Under the pieces are notes generated by a model, which did no database searches, was not told the origin of the DNA, and saw only the letters and a program-made list of their open reading frames with translations. The translations under genes were made by a program, and so were the position numbers. Source: Psococerastis gibbosa (lineage: Eukaryota > Arthropoda > Insecta > Psocodea > Psocidae). From it: a stretch of 64,000 nt of DNA. How positions within the stretch are numbered: the stretch's first letter is position 1; each line of letters begins with the position of its first letter. This document shows positions 51,016 through 62,286 of the stretch, piece after piece. Where the stretch lies: positions 1,984,001-2,048,000 of the forward strand of contig OZ020492.1 of the NCBI GenBank assembly GCA_963971405.1, read 5' to 3'.

Positions 51016-52530
51016 GATTCCGGTGCATGAACATATTATATTGTATACCCTATCCTATATATTATATATTATATATTATATGCTCCCAGTGCGGGGGGTA
51101 CCGGCCGGAGAAAAAATATATATTGATGTTATTAAATAAATAAATAAATAATTAAAAATTACAACATCATGCAGCACCGTATAAGTCCTTTGTCCCAATC
51201 AAACGCTAGCTAGGAGATGTGGACAATATTATTTATATTATTGTACAGTAATTAATTACTTAATTGTAATTATTGTAATGGTAAATATTGGTAAACTTAT
51301 TATTATGTATTGGATTGGTTAATAAATGCTCTTTGTACAGGAAAACTTTGGGGGGGGGGGGGGGAAGAAAGGGAGAGAGAGGGTGCATTATTATTATTTT
51401 ATGTAGCGGAGTTTTTGTTAAATATATGCCCCTAGGCTTACGGGTTGTAGGACAGAAAAAAAAAAAAATTGGTGCACATAGTTCAGATTGCTTGCTTGTC
51501 AGGTTGCTGTAATTTTCAATTCGAATTCCATAAAAAAAAACCTATTCTTCCATACGCTATAAAAATGGCTTGAAATATACTGTATATATAAAACGTATCA
51601 CAAAATCATTTCACCAGAAAATGTCCAATATCAAATTAAAATCCATTGACCTGCAACTATTCTCTGCAGCCAAATTAAATACAGCTTTATGACTGCTAAT
51701 GTAAAATTCAAGCATTGTAAACAGGTCTCACGTAATATTAATTAATGTTTAACTCGGAAATTCACAGAAATGTTTCCCTTGGCCATATATTTCGGGGATT
51801 ATCCGTAAAATAATGGCTAGCCGGCAAGTTTATTTTATAAACGCTTACTTATTATGTTATTAAATGCCTCAGGCTCGTACAAATATTGCTAATTTCAGCT
51901 TTAAACAAAGAACCGCCCTATGTTTGGACCAAATTACCTCGTATATTACTAAATTTAGAGGAATTATAGAGGGTATAATTAATTGCAAATGAACGAGGTA
52001 TAGGGTACACAGAACACAGCTCTAGGTAGCATTTTTGGAAGTGGTTTTTAGAGGGTCGGCTGGGCGGCCTACTCGAGGTTGAACGCTCAGTTAACCCCTC
52101 ACTACCTGGATACTATCCTGATTCACTCATGCAGGAGCATGGCAGTGATGAAAGGAGGCAAGTAAAGGCACAGGTGCTTGGTTTGCAAGTTTTCCACTCC
52201 CGCAGAAACAAAAAAAAAGAAAAAAAAAAGTAGCATTTTGCTTTTACCCCCTCTGCATCAGTATGTTTAAAAGAACCGGTGCCAGTGTATAGATACTGTA
52301 GATAATATGAGTAGGTCTATGGTCAATACTTAACTTAGCGTTAAATGTTGGTTGCCTCTACATTCCATACCCTACCCTACCCCTAAATAATTTTGCCATG
52401 TTATTCTATAAGGCCAGCCGTTATACGTTGCGTCTATACAACATGGCCTGAGTTTACTATAAGTGAAAAGTTAGAAGCTAAGTTGCATAAGTGTACTATT
52501 TTATGATTTGAGTTGTTTATAAAGTGTAAA
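51016..52530. other. 1.5 kb without recognised genes
   Basis: An AT dinucleotide-like patch (ATATTATATATT) at about 51055-51080, a G-run at about 51350-51362, and A-runs. No repeat partner or coding pattern. Confidence 0.45.
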
Positions 52531-52533
52531 GAA

Positions 52534-53310
52534 CAGGTACGAGTGAACCCGTACATACTTTGCTAATTATCAATTAGGATCAGCACTCTAGCAGTTCCAC
52601 GGTAAAGAACCTGAACTGTCAAAAAAATTCATCTAGGCTTCCCATTTATCAATTATTATAGGTACCGAGACGGATAATATGATTGTTCCATGGTCAATAA
52701 TTGTCGTAGGGTTAAATTTCGGTTGCCTCGACATTCCCTATTCCAAAGCACTGAATTGATCGAAGGGATGACTGCAGATGGGCATGAGATAGGGATTTTT
52801 TTGAATTTTTGGAACCTTGTACTGCAATTGTATGCTGTTTTTGTTGCTGACCCCTAGTTGAGTTAGGGCCCTAACTCCGCTAGGGTGGTCTCAGCTATAT
52901 TGAAGTCATTATTTATTTATTTATTTAGATGGGCAGTTTTTATAATGCAGTGCAGTAATAATGGTATTGGGGCATGAATTATTACGTATGCTTTAGGTGT
53001 TAAATAGAGTAACAAAACCGAAAAGGTTACTTCTCAAGCAGTTTTGGCTTTGATTAAGAAAATATTTAGTGATGAAATAATGGATACTTAATGAATCATG
53101 CCCCAATATATTGCATACCCTGCCATTATTACCTACTGTGTTGTATTATATTGATCCGCCCATTTTCACTATACACTCAGCACCAGTGCTTTGAGATTGG
53201 GAAAGTCGGGGCAACTGAAATTTAACACTAGGACAATCATTTACCATGGAACTACTCATATTATCTGTCTCGGTACCTATCCTATTTGATAAATAGGAAA
53301 GCAAGTACTG
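52534..53310. mobile_element. family C variant, large inverted duplication
   Basis: The left half reads AGAACAGGTACGAGTGAACC, CCCATTTATCAATTATTATA GGTACCGAGACGG, CCATGGTCAATAATTGTCGT and CCAAAGCACTGAATTGATCG. The right half (53310 back to about 53090) is the inverse: GCTTTCCTATTTATCAAATA, GGTACCGAGACAGATAATAT, AATGGCAGGGTATGCAATAT. The two left arms of the family thus face each other across about 300 bp. Inside lies a small LINE tail with its own target duplication. Confidence 0.65.
52785..52926 (+). mobile_element. 142 bp LINE 3' end with target duplication
   Basis: GCTGTTTTTGTTGCTGACCC, CTAGTTGAGTTAGGGCCCTA, ACTCCGCTAGGG and TTTA repeats match the 3' end of the LINE at 42865-43220. AGATGGGCA flanks it exactly (52776-52784 and 52927-52935). 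It is an extreme 5' truncation: only the tail was copied. Confidence 0.8.
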
Positions 53311-53380
53311 GTCATCTGACCCACCTCGATTGAAAATGGTACTAATTGATTACTATGATTTTTTTTTTAAAATAAAAATC
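53306..53380 (+). repeat. family L short repeat
   Basis: CATCTGACCCACCTCGATTG, AAAATGGTACTAATTGATTA and CTATGATTTTTTTTTT, as at 42656-42740. Confidence 0.5.
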
Positions 53381-53716
53381 AAGAAATTTAAAAAAAGTAA
53401 TAAAAAATGAACTTTTCTAGAGTTTTAAACAAAAACGCGCGAAAACTACAGGAAAACTCGAATCAGTAGTACGAATCAAAGTACAACAGGCTGCCATTGT
53501 ACACTTATACAGATTTTCTTTTTCATATTGATGTTTTTTAAACTGCCCAATTGGCCACTTATATTAAATGTAATAAATAGGAGGATTCATCGTAATGATT
53601 GATTGTATTTTATTACTTTATCCCGTACCTGCCCCCCCCCCAACAAAAAACTGTGGAATTTTTAAATTTTTTCATTCGCTCTTGACCCACCTCATATTTC
53701 ATCCTGCGGACGGCTA
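53381..53716. other. no gene seen
   Basis: AT-rich with a C-run near 53632; nothing recognised. Confidence 0.5.
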
Positions 53717-53806
53717 TGGTAACTACTCATATTATCTATCTCGGTACCTATACTACCTACGTAGTATTATTACCTGGGTAATTGAGAAATAGGAAAGCAA
53801 GTACGG
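53717..53806 (-). mobile_element. family C variant end
   Basis: GGTAACTACTCATATTATCT, ATCTCGGTACCTATACTACC and AATAGGAAAGCAAGTACGGA are the reverse of the variant's left end, as at 53250-53310. It ends about 60 bp beyond the stop codon of the H2A gene. Confidence 0.6.
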
Positions 53807-53868
53807 ATCCACTCTTTCGAATAATTTTCTTTCGAATAGTTCGATGGACAATGACGAGTGGGGCTTAA

Positions 53869-54243
53869 TTAAGCCTTCTTCTCTGTCTTCTTGGGCAGGA
53901 GAACTGCCTGAATGTTGAGCAATACACCACCCTGGGCAATGGTGACGCCAGACAGTAACTTGTTCAGTTCTTCGTCATTACGGATGGCCAGTTGGAGATG
54001 TCGCGGAATGATACGAGACTTCTTGTTGTCACGAGCAGCATTGCCTGCCAACTCGAGGACTTCAGCAGCCAAATACTCCATGACAGCAGCCAGGTATACA
54101 GGGGCTCCAGCTCCGACACGTTCAGCATAATTTCCCTTGCGCAGCAGTCGGTGTATACGGCCCACGGGGAACTGAAGACCTGCACAGCTTGAACGGGATT
54201 TTGACTTTCCCTTAACTTTTCCACCCTTTCCACGTCCAGACAT
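53869..54243 (-). CDS. H2A: histone H2A
   Basis: A complete, intron-less 124-codon core histone. H2A pairs with H2B and forms the outer dimers of the nucleosome, with DNA wrapped around its histone fold. The N-terminal tail [16 protein letters not shown] is the insect/arthropod form. The histone fold follows (about 26-95: [20 protein letters not shown], then [19 protein letters not shown]). The acidic-patch residues E56, E61, E64, D90, E91 and E92 are all present, as is the C-terminal PKK at 117-119. Length is standard for insects. Three residues differ from the usual consensus: C20 (normally R), S76 (normally T) and L109 (normally P). No H2B, H3, H4 or H1 lies nearby. I see no GGYYCTTTTCAGRRCC-like stem-loop after the stop, and family C sequence begins about 60 bp downstream. 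A TATA-like GTATATGTTC lies about 20 bp upstream of the ATG. It may be a solitary (orphon) gene, functional or starting to decay. Confidence 0.95.
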   Translation of the reverse strand: MSGRGKGGKVKGKSKSRSSCAGLQFPVGRIHRLLRKGNYAERVGAGAPVYLAAVMEYLAAEVLELAGNAARDNKKSRIIPRHLQLAIRNDEELNKLLSGVTIAQGGVLLNIQAVLLPKKTEKKA

Positions 54244-54269
54244 GATAATTTAGTGAACATATACATACC

Positions 54270-54913
54270 GGTTCTTCAATTTTAAATTAAAGAAAACGTA
54301 AAGATCGTGATATTTTAATTGTAATTATCTAAAAATAAATATAATGAAGAAGGCGTACTTGGAGGCTCTTTAATTGAAAAATTGTTTCCACAAGCTATTT
54401 TCAATGGGTGATTGGAAAACCAGCGAGCGAAGAAATCATGAAAACAAAGTAAATTACTTTACATTAAATAAATTCCTCTGAAAAGTGTCAATCCGAATTA
54501 AGTTAAAATAACATTCTAACTACAATGACACTTGGAATTGAAGGAAAATACATTCTATTTAAATTCATGTCAATAGCAGTAGATGGCTCTAAAATAGAAA
54601 TCTTAATTGTGTTGTGTCAAAGCAAAGTATAGAAATAGCAGATATAAAATAAAAGTAAACACTATTTAAATCAAGTTAAATAGATTTGTATTTAGAATTT
54701 AGAGAGCGTCTTCTTTACATTTCTCCGTCTCACAGCGTCTTCCTCTAGAGGGAGATTTCATTTTTCTTGCACTATTTTCTTCTAAATTGACTAACTCTTT
54801 CCTTCTAGTTAGTATTCCTACAAGCATTTTTAAAACTCTGTTGCTAGGGCAATTTGCATTCTCACATCATATTTATGTCAGAGAGAGATCTATTTAAAGT
54901 CATATTTTTTTGT
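54270..54913. other. H2A upstream region
   Basis: AT-rich, with no divergent H2B or other histone ORF. No clear histone promoter motif cluster is recognisable. Confidence 0.5.
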
Positions 54914-55090
54914 TTTTCAAAAGCGATTAATTACATTCAAACAATTTAATGAATGCATCCTAATAACCTATTCAGACTCCTCACTAGTTGTAAATTCTTC
55001 TATATTTATATATTTCTCACTAAGTAACTTATACAGTACTTGTGCCACGACACGTCTCCAGTCGCATGGTGTTTAGAGACTCGCCAAAGT
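54914..55090 (-). mobile_element. SINE-A copy 11, with small AT-rich insertion
   Basis: Reverse strand: AAAAGCGATTAATTACATTC, AAACAATTTAATGAATGCAT, ATTCAGACTCCTCACTAG. Then about 40 bp of foreign AT-rich sequence intervenes before GTACTTGTGCCACGACACGT, CTCCAGTCGCATGG and GAGACTCGC. Confidence 0.75.
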
Positions 55091-55527
55091 TAACCCAACT
55101 ATTATAAGCCTTAACCACTGCTCTATTTGTAATGTTTTGGGTCACCACCACTGCGTTTTTCCCCTTATCGATAAGAAAACTTTCCTTTAAATAATAATAA
55201 TAATTATAATTTGTATTTTTCTTCATGTAGGTATACAATTACAATGTAATTACATTTGGAAAAGCCCAAAGGACAAGTCCAGTGCTGGGCCCCCCTTTTA
55301 CAAAAGGTAAAGTGAAATAAAATACATTTAAAATCTATTCCTTAAAACAATCTGATGTAAAGACTCTTAAAAAATAAAAATAAATAAATCAAACAAGATA
55401 ATAATATAACAAACAATAAAATGCAAAACTAAGAGTTACGTAGGTAAATATTATATTAATTAATTACAATTAGTGTAAATATTTTATATACACACATACA
55501 CGCATATATCTAATAAATCAATAATGC
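55091..55527. other. no gene seen
   Basis: AT-rich; nothing recognised. Confidence 0.5.
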
Positions 55528-55690
55528 CTTTTTGTTCTATAACTAAGTGGAGTTAGAGATATAAACGCCTTTATTACACCCAACTGGAAAGACGACTTTA
55601 AATGCTCTCCGAAGCATGGCCAGAAAATGTAGCAAGTGAGGCTCGAACCAACAACCTTTCAGGTGAAAGTCAGAGTCCATAGCACCGTAC
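55528..55690 (-). mobile_element. SINE-B copy
   Basis: Reverse strand: TTCTATAACTAAGTGGAGTT AGAG, CGAAGCATGGCCAGAAAATG, box B inverse GGCTCGAACC, CAACCTTTCAGGTGAAAGTC AGAG. Tail hairpin decayed. Confidence 0.82.
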
Positions 55691-56507
55691 CTTTTGTATT
55701 TGAGACTTTCCGTTTGACAGTCTTGTTATGATCCATTTTCAGGACCAAAATTAGTGCCCCCTACTTATTGATATTCATAGCGTGAGTCGCAACCTAATAA
55801 TTACACCCAAATCGAATTCAGTCGCTAAACAGCCCCGTTATTTTGCATATAAACGCTGCTGTTGACAATAACAATTAACTAACTCATTAACGGTTATATA
55901 TAGCTGAAGCAATGCACTTTAATTGAAGGTGTGATAGAAAGGGTGTGGCCATCACTTCAATTACTCGCCACACTGTAACCTCTGATCGAAAAGGGTTCTC
56001 AACCTGTCACTAATATTCTGTATTAAGTGTCACGTATTACTGTATCACGTATTACTTTGCTATGTTGTCACATTCAAGTTATGAAATTGCTCGTGTTGAA
56101 TGCTCGTGGAGAATAGAGGGGAACATGATGCCAATATACTGATATGTTCGATCATCTCAGCAGTGACCACGGGCATGACAGATACTGGCAAATTGTCACT
56201 AAACTGGCAGACTTTCCACACTTGCTGGTAGGATTTGCTAAAAGGCTACTTGACAATCGGTGAAAACCAATTTGTATGCATTAGTAGATTAATTTTATAG
56301 CCTTTAAAGAAATTCAAAAAATCTTATTTAGTAGGGGAAAAATGACTTCAGAATACAATAAATTAATATTTCCATTAAAAGTTAAGTTACAATAATTATA
56401 ATATGCTGCAGAATGTGACGTCATTTATGATGCCAAGGAGTAGCCGCCATTTCATAAGTTGGGGTACTACTAGCAATTGTTTTGGTAGTGACGTCATTAC
56501 CGTTAAT
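55691..56507. other. no gene supported
   Basis: Weak family K-like resemblance at about 56150-56250; otherwise nothing. Confidence 0.4.
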
Positions 56508-56605
56508 AATTGTAAGAGTTCGCCGAAAGGCCCAAAATTCGCCCATTTGAAAAATAAAGACAATTTTCTTTCTTTATTCTTTCTTTCTATCTTGTCTCCA
56601 ATGTC
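56508..56605 (+). repeat. family H tail
   Basis: TTGTAAGAGTTCGCCGAAAG GCCC, AAATTCGCCCATTTGAAAAA TAAAGAC and a (TTTC)n-like end match 13466-13560 in reverse. Probably a SINE or LINE 3' end. Confidence 0.5.
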
Positions 56606-56654
56606 CACTGGCGTTTTGGCTCCTGTAATTCACAGTTAGAAATACCACAAGACG

Positions 56655-56800
56655 ATACCCCGGCGTTGATCACGGGTTCGAATCCCGCCAAGTCCCGTTT
56701 TTTCTAAATCCTCTAATTTCGGTTGTAACGAGAAGGTTACCTCTTCAACCTAAGTTAGTTTGATTTCTGTGTGTTGTTATACCATATAATACTGAAATAT
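56655..56800 (+). mobile_element. SINE-G, best copy
   Basis: Begins with a tRNA-like 3' half (GATCACGGGTTCGAATCCCG, CCAAGTCCCG). The family body TCCTCTAATTTCGGTTGTAA, GAGAAGGTTACCTCTTCAAC, CATATAATACTGAAATATTC and a TTTA-rich end follow. The box B GGTTCGAATCC is intact. The 5' half of the tRNA-like region is weak, so it is not a tRNA gene. Confidence 0.7.
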
Positions 56801-56899
56801 TCATTCATTTATTTACTTGTTAATATTTGCAAAAACATATTGTGTTATTATTGTTAACCTAGGTAGCTACCTCATCTAGCATATTTTATATTTTATTGT

Positions 56900-56985
56900 T
56901 ACAACGGTCAAGTAGCCTCTTGTGTGAGGTGGTTGTTGAGTTACTCCGCTGTTGTAGGAATACCAGAACCATTGCGAAGCAAAAA
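56900..56985 (+). repeat. family K repeat
   Basis: TTGTGTGAGGTGGTTGTTGA, GTTACTCCGCTG and ATTGCGAAGC, as at 8690-8760. Confidence 0.4.
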
Positions 56986-57797
56986 TAATAAGAAATTCGT
57001 TGAGCATATAATTGTTAGGAGTAGTCACAATCCATTTATCAAAATAAATTATATAGGATTATATTTTCTTCTGAGGTTGATAGCACTACGATCAATATGT
57101 CAGTGACTATTAAATCAGTAAAAACAGTAAATCTGCACTAAACAATAAATTTAATACGTCATGAAAATGTAAAAATCGTCGCCGTAAACAATTGCTTTCC
57201 CAATTGACAGAACAATACCCGCATCAAAATAAATCTTGATCGACGAGATGAGAGTACTTCGCTACTTGAAAATGCTGTCAAAATTAATGGGACAAAAGAA
57301 AATGGAGTAGATAAAAACGGCATAAGGACCAGACTTGGTTGGAAATGACAAGAGAATCTTAATGCTATATTTTTTCGACGGTTTATTTCGAAAGAAACCC
57401 TTAATGATGTAAGCAGAGAGCTCCACAGCAAAAACGACATCAACCTAAATGGCGCTTTCCACTTGGATCCCTCTCCAACAGTATCATGCCCTATTCTTTA
57501 TGTACTTAGACTTTCGGTGGTTTTGTCCGCTCATGTGCGGACTTAAAAATGGTCTATGTAACTCAATTACGTACTGTGTAATTTGTTTTAATTTAGTTGA
57601 GCTGTCTTAATTACCGACTTTCCCCGGCGATGCAAATGGGCTAGATTATATGCATTTTTAACTAGACTACTTACACTGAGAATAAAGGGAGGGGGGCTTA
57701 GGGCAGCCTGCCGCTAATTCCTGGGGTGTGATGTGTGAAAATTAATGTGTGAGTGCTTGTTCTTTTAAGTGTAACTTCTTACGGCAGTAGTAGTTTC
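56986..57797. other. no gene seen
   Basis: A 94-codon minus-strand ORF at 57159-57443 has no recognised motif. A G-run lies near 57690. Confidence 0.45.
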
Positions 57798-57895
57798 GGC
57801 AAGGCAAGACAAGGCAGGAAGTACGGATCTTCTTGTCTTAAACTTCATGTGAAAAAGTGCCTCCCGCTGCCTGCCTTGCTTCTTGCCAGGGTCGG
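57798..57895. repeat. short hairpin repeat
   Basis: GGCAAGGCAAGACAAGGCAG on the left and CTGCCTGCCTTGCTTCTTGC on the right are imperfect inverses about 60 bp apart. It may be a small MITE; no target duplication seen. Confidence 0.4.
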
Positions 57896-58085
57896 ATTAA
57901 CCATCTCTAGGCCCTAAGCAGTGAAATCTATGGGCTCTATGTCTGAAGTCTTACTAGGTAAGGTGACTAAGATTGTATCTAAGAACTAATAATACTAAAA
58001 ACAAACTACATCATACTTTATTTATATATATATTTATATTTTATTATATTATCAAGTTTTATTATATTATAGCACTATAATATAT
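57896..58085. mobile_element. possible hAT-like end, cut by the LTR element
   Basis: CAGGGTCGGATTAACCATCT resembles a hAT terminus; no inverse partner lies in the window. AT-rich sequence follows up to ATATAT, where the LTR begins. Confidence 0.3.
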
Positions 58086-58276
58086 AGTTACGTTCCCGAG
58101 GGTGATAATTTAGTTTTTAAAAAAGATACCCAAAATTTCACTCCTACCTTCTATGCCGCTCAGCTCAGACTAACCCTGCTGAGCGCCCACAGCCCAGGTG
58201 CTGGCCTGGGTTGCTGACTAGATGATTGCCCCGTCAGCATGGGAGCCCAGCACTTGCAGTTGGCAGGGACGTAACT
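58086..58276 (-). mobile_element. LTR of an errantivirus-like fossil
   Basis: 191 bp with inverse termini (AGTTACG at the left, CGTAACT at the right), the form known for gypsy-type errantiviruses. On the minus strand a purine-rich tract lies just before it, where a polypurine tract is expected. The ATATAT on its left fits the YRYRYR-like target of the group. Only this 3' LTR is in the window. It is short for the family, so its outer limits are tentative. Confidence 0.55.
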
Positions 58277-59620
58277 TCTCCCCCCTTACAAAGGAGACCT
58301 TCTCCTTGGATGTTGATAAGGGTCCTCGGGTGGCAGAAGAGTTCAGTGAGGCGTTTCCTATGGTATATGACAATCGCCAGAGAAATCAGGATCGCACCAG
58401 CGGTTAAGGCGGAAGTCACATGGAGATGAACGGATGATCCCCAGTGAAGGGTGGTTATCGGGATCGCGTCAGGGGCGTCCTTAAGGGTTTGTAACTCTTC
58501 GGGTCGATGCTCCATGTCTCGGCTATGGTATGGGAGCTGTTCCACTTGTATTGGGAGCGGTATTTCGAAAGTCGGCATCGTTTTCGAGTAGGATAGGGCT
58601 CCATTGAGGATTTTGCACTCGGAGCTTAGTAGGTTGGGTCCGGATATGGTTTTTCGTATCGGCAGCCCATGGCAGTCTTCGATCACTTCCAAAGGGAGTT
58701 TCGATACACTGAGGATCTGTTTATTCTCTAGTTCGTAAGTGAACTCGTAAGAATTTATCACCTTTGCGGTATCACACTGTACTAGGTCTTTTAACGAACA
58801 CTTATCTTGGATTGGTTGCTGCACGCATAATGAGAGGGAGTTGATCGTGGGGCACGCTTCGTCCGTCCAGAATTCCTTTTCTTCTTTCTTGATTAGGTAT
58901 GTTTTGGAGGGATAAGAAGGATATCGTCCGGATTTGGTAGGGGATAAATGCGAAGGTACTGGGTAGTGAAAGGTTTAAGTATAGGGAATTTCATCAGAAA
59001 GGTAATTGCATTCTTACTGCCTACAATAGGTATCTTCGCAAGTGCTAACGTCTCGAATAGGTAGGTACCATTAAGCGGCAAGAGTTGCTCTGTGCCATAA
59101 ACAGTGCGCAAGTATGAAAGTACTTTATTTAATTCGTCGACAGTTATCATTTCTAAATTTGGGATGTCGCCTCTGGCGAGGCTGATAGATCTTTCTATCA
59201 TCTCGAGGCAATCGACTATTGATTCGGATAGGAGGATTTCTGTTCGTAGTAACGTCCTAATATCGTCCCGGTTAAGGGATTGTTCGAGAGCTCTCTGAGT
59301 TCGTTCCAAATTTTTATTAATTGCCTATACATTTTGATTAAATCGTTCGGTCACATGGTGTGCAAATGAGGTCAGTTCGTTAATTTTCTCGATTTCCCCC
59401 CCATGACTTTGCTGTAGTTGTGCCATATTTTCATTTATTACCTGTAAATCGTGATCATCTAGGTTCCCATTTAAAAATTTAATTAGAGCCTAGCCCATTA
59501 ATTAGTCCCCGTTTTACCTTAGTATTCTTAAATTTATTTAATTGGTTCCCAATTTCTCTAATATTCCCCTCTAAGTGTTTTCTTATTCTATCAGTAACTT
59601 GGTCGGTTACCTCCATTCTA
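58234..59620 (-). pseudogene. errantivirus-like envelope (F-like) fossil
   Basis: Remnant of the envelope gene of a Ty3/gypsy errantivirus, whose envelope is related to the baculovirus fusion protein. Visible parts, in minus-strand order: a cleavage and fusion-peptide-like region near 59500, a long helical middle part, a membrane segment near 58330-58390 followed by basic residues, and a cytoplasmic tail running into the LTR. The copy is broken, with about three interruptions, and gag and pol are not in the window. A LINE inserted at about 59625 separates it from any upstream part, so it predates that LINE. It is an old, inactive relic. Confidence 0.75.
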
Positions 59621-59994
59621 ATAAAGTAAGTAAAGTAAAGTAAATTTTATTTATCGAGGAATACATTCTACATACATTTCATTAGTGGTTCAGAGGGGCA
59701 CCTTTGGGAATTCCCGTGATGGGCCCCTCGACCTAATAGATAACATTTATATTAAAACTTATTCTAAACACTTAATCTACAATACAAAATAAATTCTTTT
59801 AAAATTGTGGTACAAAACAAAACAATTAACTTCAGGTCGTGTTATTAAAAACAACGTAACTATTTAAGTTATTAAAATTGTTAAAGTTATTAAAATTCAT
59901 GCGTGTTATTAAAATACAAAAATAAAATAAAATATAATAAAATGAATTTTAAAATGAACATTAACTTTTAACATTAACTTTTTAGCAAGGCAAT

Positions 59995-60483
59995 TCAGGA
60001 CAGGTAATTTCGCATGATAATTTTAATAGACTTCCTTATAAGGGACTTGTATATATTGAGACTTGGGGCTTTTTTAATTGATAGAGGGATGGAGTTATAG
60101 ACCTTTATTGAAATATATGTATGGGAATGTTTAAATAGCGACGTTTTGAATTGTGGTATTATGAGGCAACGATCTTCTGCTAGTCTGGTGTGACGGGCTG
60201 TGTGTGTAAGGTTATGGTAGAAATTTTTGTATCTGTAAATGAGAATTTGTTCAATATAGCTAGTTTCTAGTGTCGGGACGTTAAACTCTTCAAATAGGGG
60301 AGCGGAAGGATGTCGGAATGGTTTGTTCATGGCAACCCGCAAGGCACATTTGAGGGCCTTTTTGACTGGTTCTAGATGTACCTTTGCTGCACCACCCCAG
60401 ACTAGTATGCAGTAATTAGCTATTGACTGTACTATTGCGTAATAGACTTCTCTTATACCAGCCATATCTAAGATATTTCTCAC
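59995..60483 (-). pseudogene. LINE ORF2, C-terminal region
   Basis: 162 readable codons: VWGGAAKVHLEPVKKALKCA and ALRVAMNKPFRHPSAPLFEE, then YNSIPLSIKKAPSLNIYKSL. This is the usual post-reverse-transcriptase region of CR1-like ORF2. It is separated by a frame break from the reverse transcriptase at 60699-61364, with related sequence between. The stop at 59995 is probably the natural end, as the 3' UTR follows. Confidence 0.82.
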
Positions 60484-60698
60484 GCGTCTTAATTTGTAAA
60501 TTGTTCTGCGGATGCGCTTGGATGTGTTAAGAATGTTTTCATTCCATCGCAGATGCTGGTCTATGGTGACTCCTAGATATTTGTATGAGCTTGTGTGTTT
60601 GATATGATTACAATGGCAGGATAAGTTATGTTTGCAGTCATGTTCGTGTATTTGAAGTGAGGAGTTGCTTGGCTGGCGGGTTACATTTGCGCTAAAGG

Positions 60699-61364
60699 TT
60701 ATATATTCTGTTTTGTTATATTAAGAGTGAGCAGGTTTTCATCTAGCCATGTTTTAATGTTAGAAAGAGTTCGGGAGGCTGTTGTGTGAACTTCTTCCCA
60801 GGTCTCTCCGCTTACATATAGGATGGTGTCATCAGCAAATCCTATTAATGTGCCATCTAAGTTCAATTGCAATAGGGCATTTATGTATATAAGGAACAAG
60901 ACCAGGCCTAAAACGGTTCCTTGGGGTACTCCATACGTGGTATCAGCTAAATCGCTGTAAGTATTCAATAAATGTGATGTATTTTGTGTTTTATTCTTTG
61001 TTGCATGTCTTATTTTTACCTGTTGCTTTCTGTTTGTAAGATAAGAGGTAAGTAATAGCAGTGTGTGCCCTCGCAGCCCAGCTTGCTCCATTTTCTCAAT
61101 AAGTAAATCATGTGACACAGTGTCAAATGCCTTTTGCATATCGAGGAATACACACAATGGGTGTTGACCAGCATCTAAGTCTTCGTAAATTTTGGTTGTT
61201 AATTTTGTAACAGCTTCTTGAGTATTTTTTCCAGCCCTAAAGCCAAATTGGTTTTCTGCAAAATAATTGGTTGATTCTAAGAAATCTACGATACGATTTT
61301 TTAGTGTTTTCTCTATGATTTTTCCAAGAGTGGAAGTGAGTGATATCGGCCTGTAATTGTTCAT
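60699..61364 (-). pseudogene. LINE ORF2, reverse transcriptase
   Basis: 221 readable codons with the fingers and palm motifs: NNYRPISLTSTLGKIIEKTL (1-22), NQFGFRAGKNTQEAVTKL (about 38-55), FLDMQKAFDTVSHDLL with the first aspartate (about 73-88), YGVPQGTVLGLVLFLIYIN (about 144-162) and the catalytic FADD (about 176-179). PQGTVLGLVL differs slightly from the common PQGSVLGP. A frame break follows near 60699; open sequence of the same region continues beyond in another frame. Upstream, 61364-61620 also belongs to ORF2. Confidence 0.9.
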
Positions 61365-61620
61365 GTCTGTGATGTCTCCTTTTTTGTGAATAGGGGTGAT
61401 TTGTGCTATTTTACATGCATCTGGAAAGTGTGCATTTTTAATAACCAGGTTAATTATATGAGATAATGGTTTTAGTATGTGTTTCTTGTGTGTTTTTAGG
61501 ACGTTAGCTGATATACCATCTGATCCAGAGGCTGATTTACTTCGTAATTCGTTTATGTATTTCTCTGTTTCTGCCTCTGTGGTTGGTGTCAGAAAAATCG
61601 TGTGTTGGTTTATGTGTGTT

Positions 61621-62190
61621 CTATGATTGATTCCTGGTTTTTTTTATTGCTGATGCGAGTTTAGTTCCTATGTTAGAGAAAAATATGTTAAATTCATCAG
61701 CCATCTGTTTTGGGTGGGTTTCAGATGCAATATCCCCTCTATTACTTTTTATTTTAGCTATTTCTTGCCCTTTTATATTGCCGTTATCTGTTATTTCGTT
61801 AATTAGGTTCCAAGTTTTTCTGGGATTGGCTTTATTCTCTCTAATTTTGTCTTTGTAATAATCGCTTTTTGTTTTTTCTATTAACGTCTTAAGCTTGTTT
61901 CTGTACCTTATGTATTCTTGTCTGAGTCGTTGTGAGCTAGGGTGATGTTTTAGATTAAGGCTGAGTTTATCCCTATTTCTTATTGATATTAGAAGGGTGA
62001 TGGTCATCCAAGGTTTAAGTTTTGTTCTATTATTAGATATGTATTTGGTTGTTTCACTGCATTTTATGTGTTGTTGCAAAGTTTCAATAAATTTGTTTGT
62101 ACTAGTGTTAGAGTCGTTTGAGTATAAAACATTGTTCCAGTGTTCTGCTGCTAAGTACCCGTCTAGCACATCATTGCTTATCTCAATCAT
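61621..62190 (-). pseudogene. LINE ORF2, linker between endonuclease and reverse transcriptase
   Basis: 189 readable codons of a lysine- and asparagine-rich linker (KPWMTITLLISIRNRDKL, then RKTWNLINEITDN), as found between the two domains of CR1/jockey-type ORF2. Bounded by frame breaks on both sides. Confidence 0.8.
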
Positions 62191-62286
62191 GGTTTTTTGT
62201 TGCCTAGAATGATTCAGAATTTTATCATTGTAATTAATTGTAAGTGCAGTTGCGTAGTGATCAGTTATATTCGCCCGAATGACATG

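Noticed and set aside
53912-54266. Other ORFs over the H2A gene
   Set aside because: Shadows of the conserved histone frame.
56672-56695. GGTTCGAATCC box B, possible tRNA gene (also at 8345, 11497, 27741, 30873, 40333)
   Set aside because: No complete cloverleaf or acceptor stem could be paired; all lie in repeated SINE bodies.
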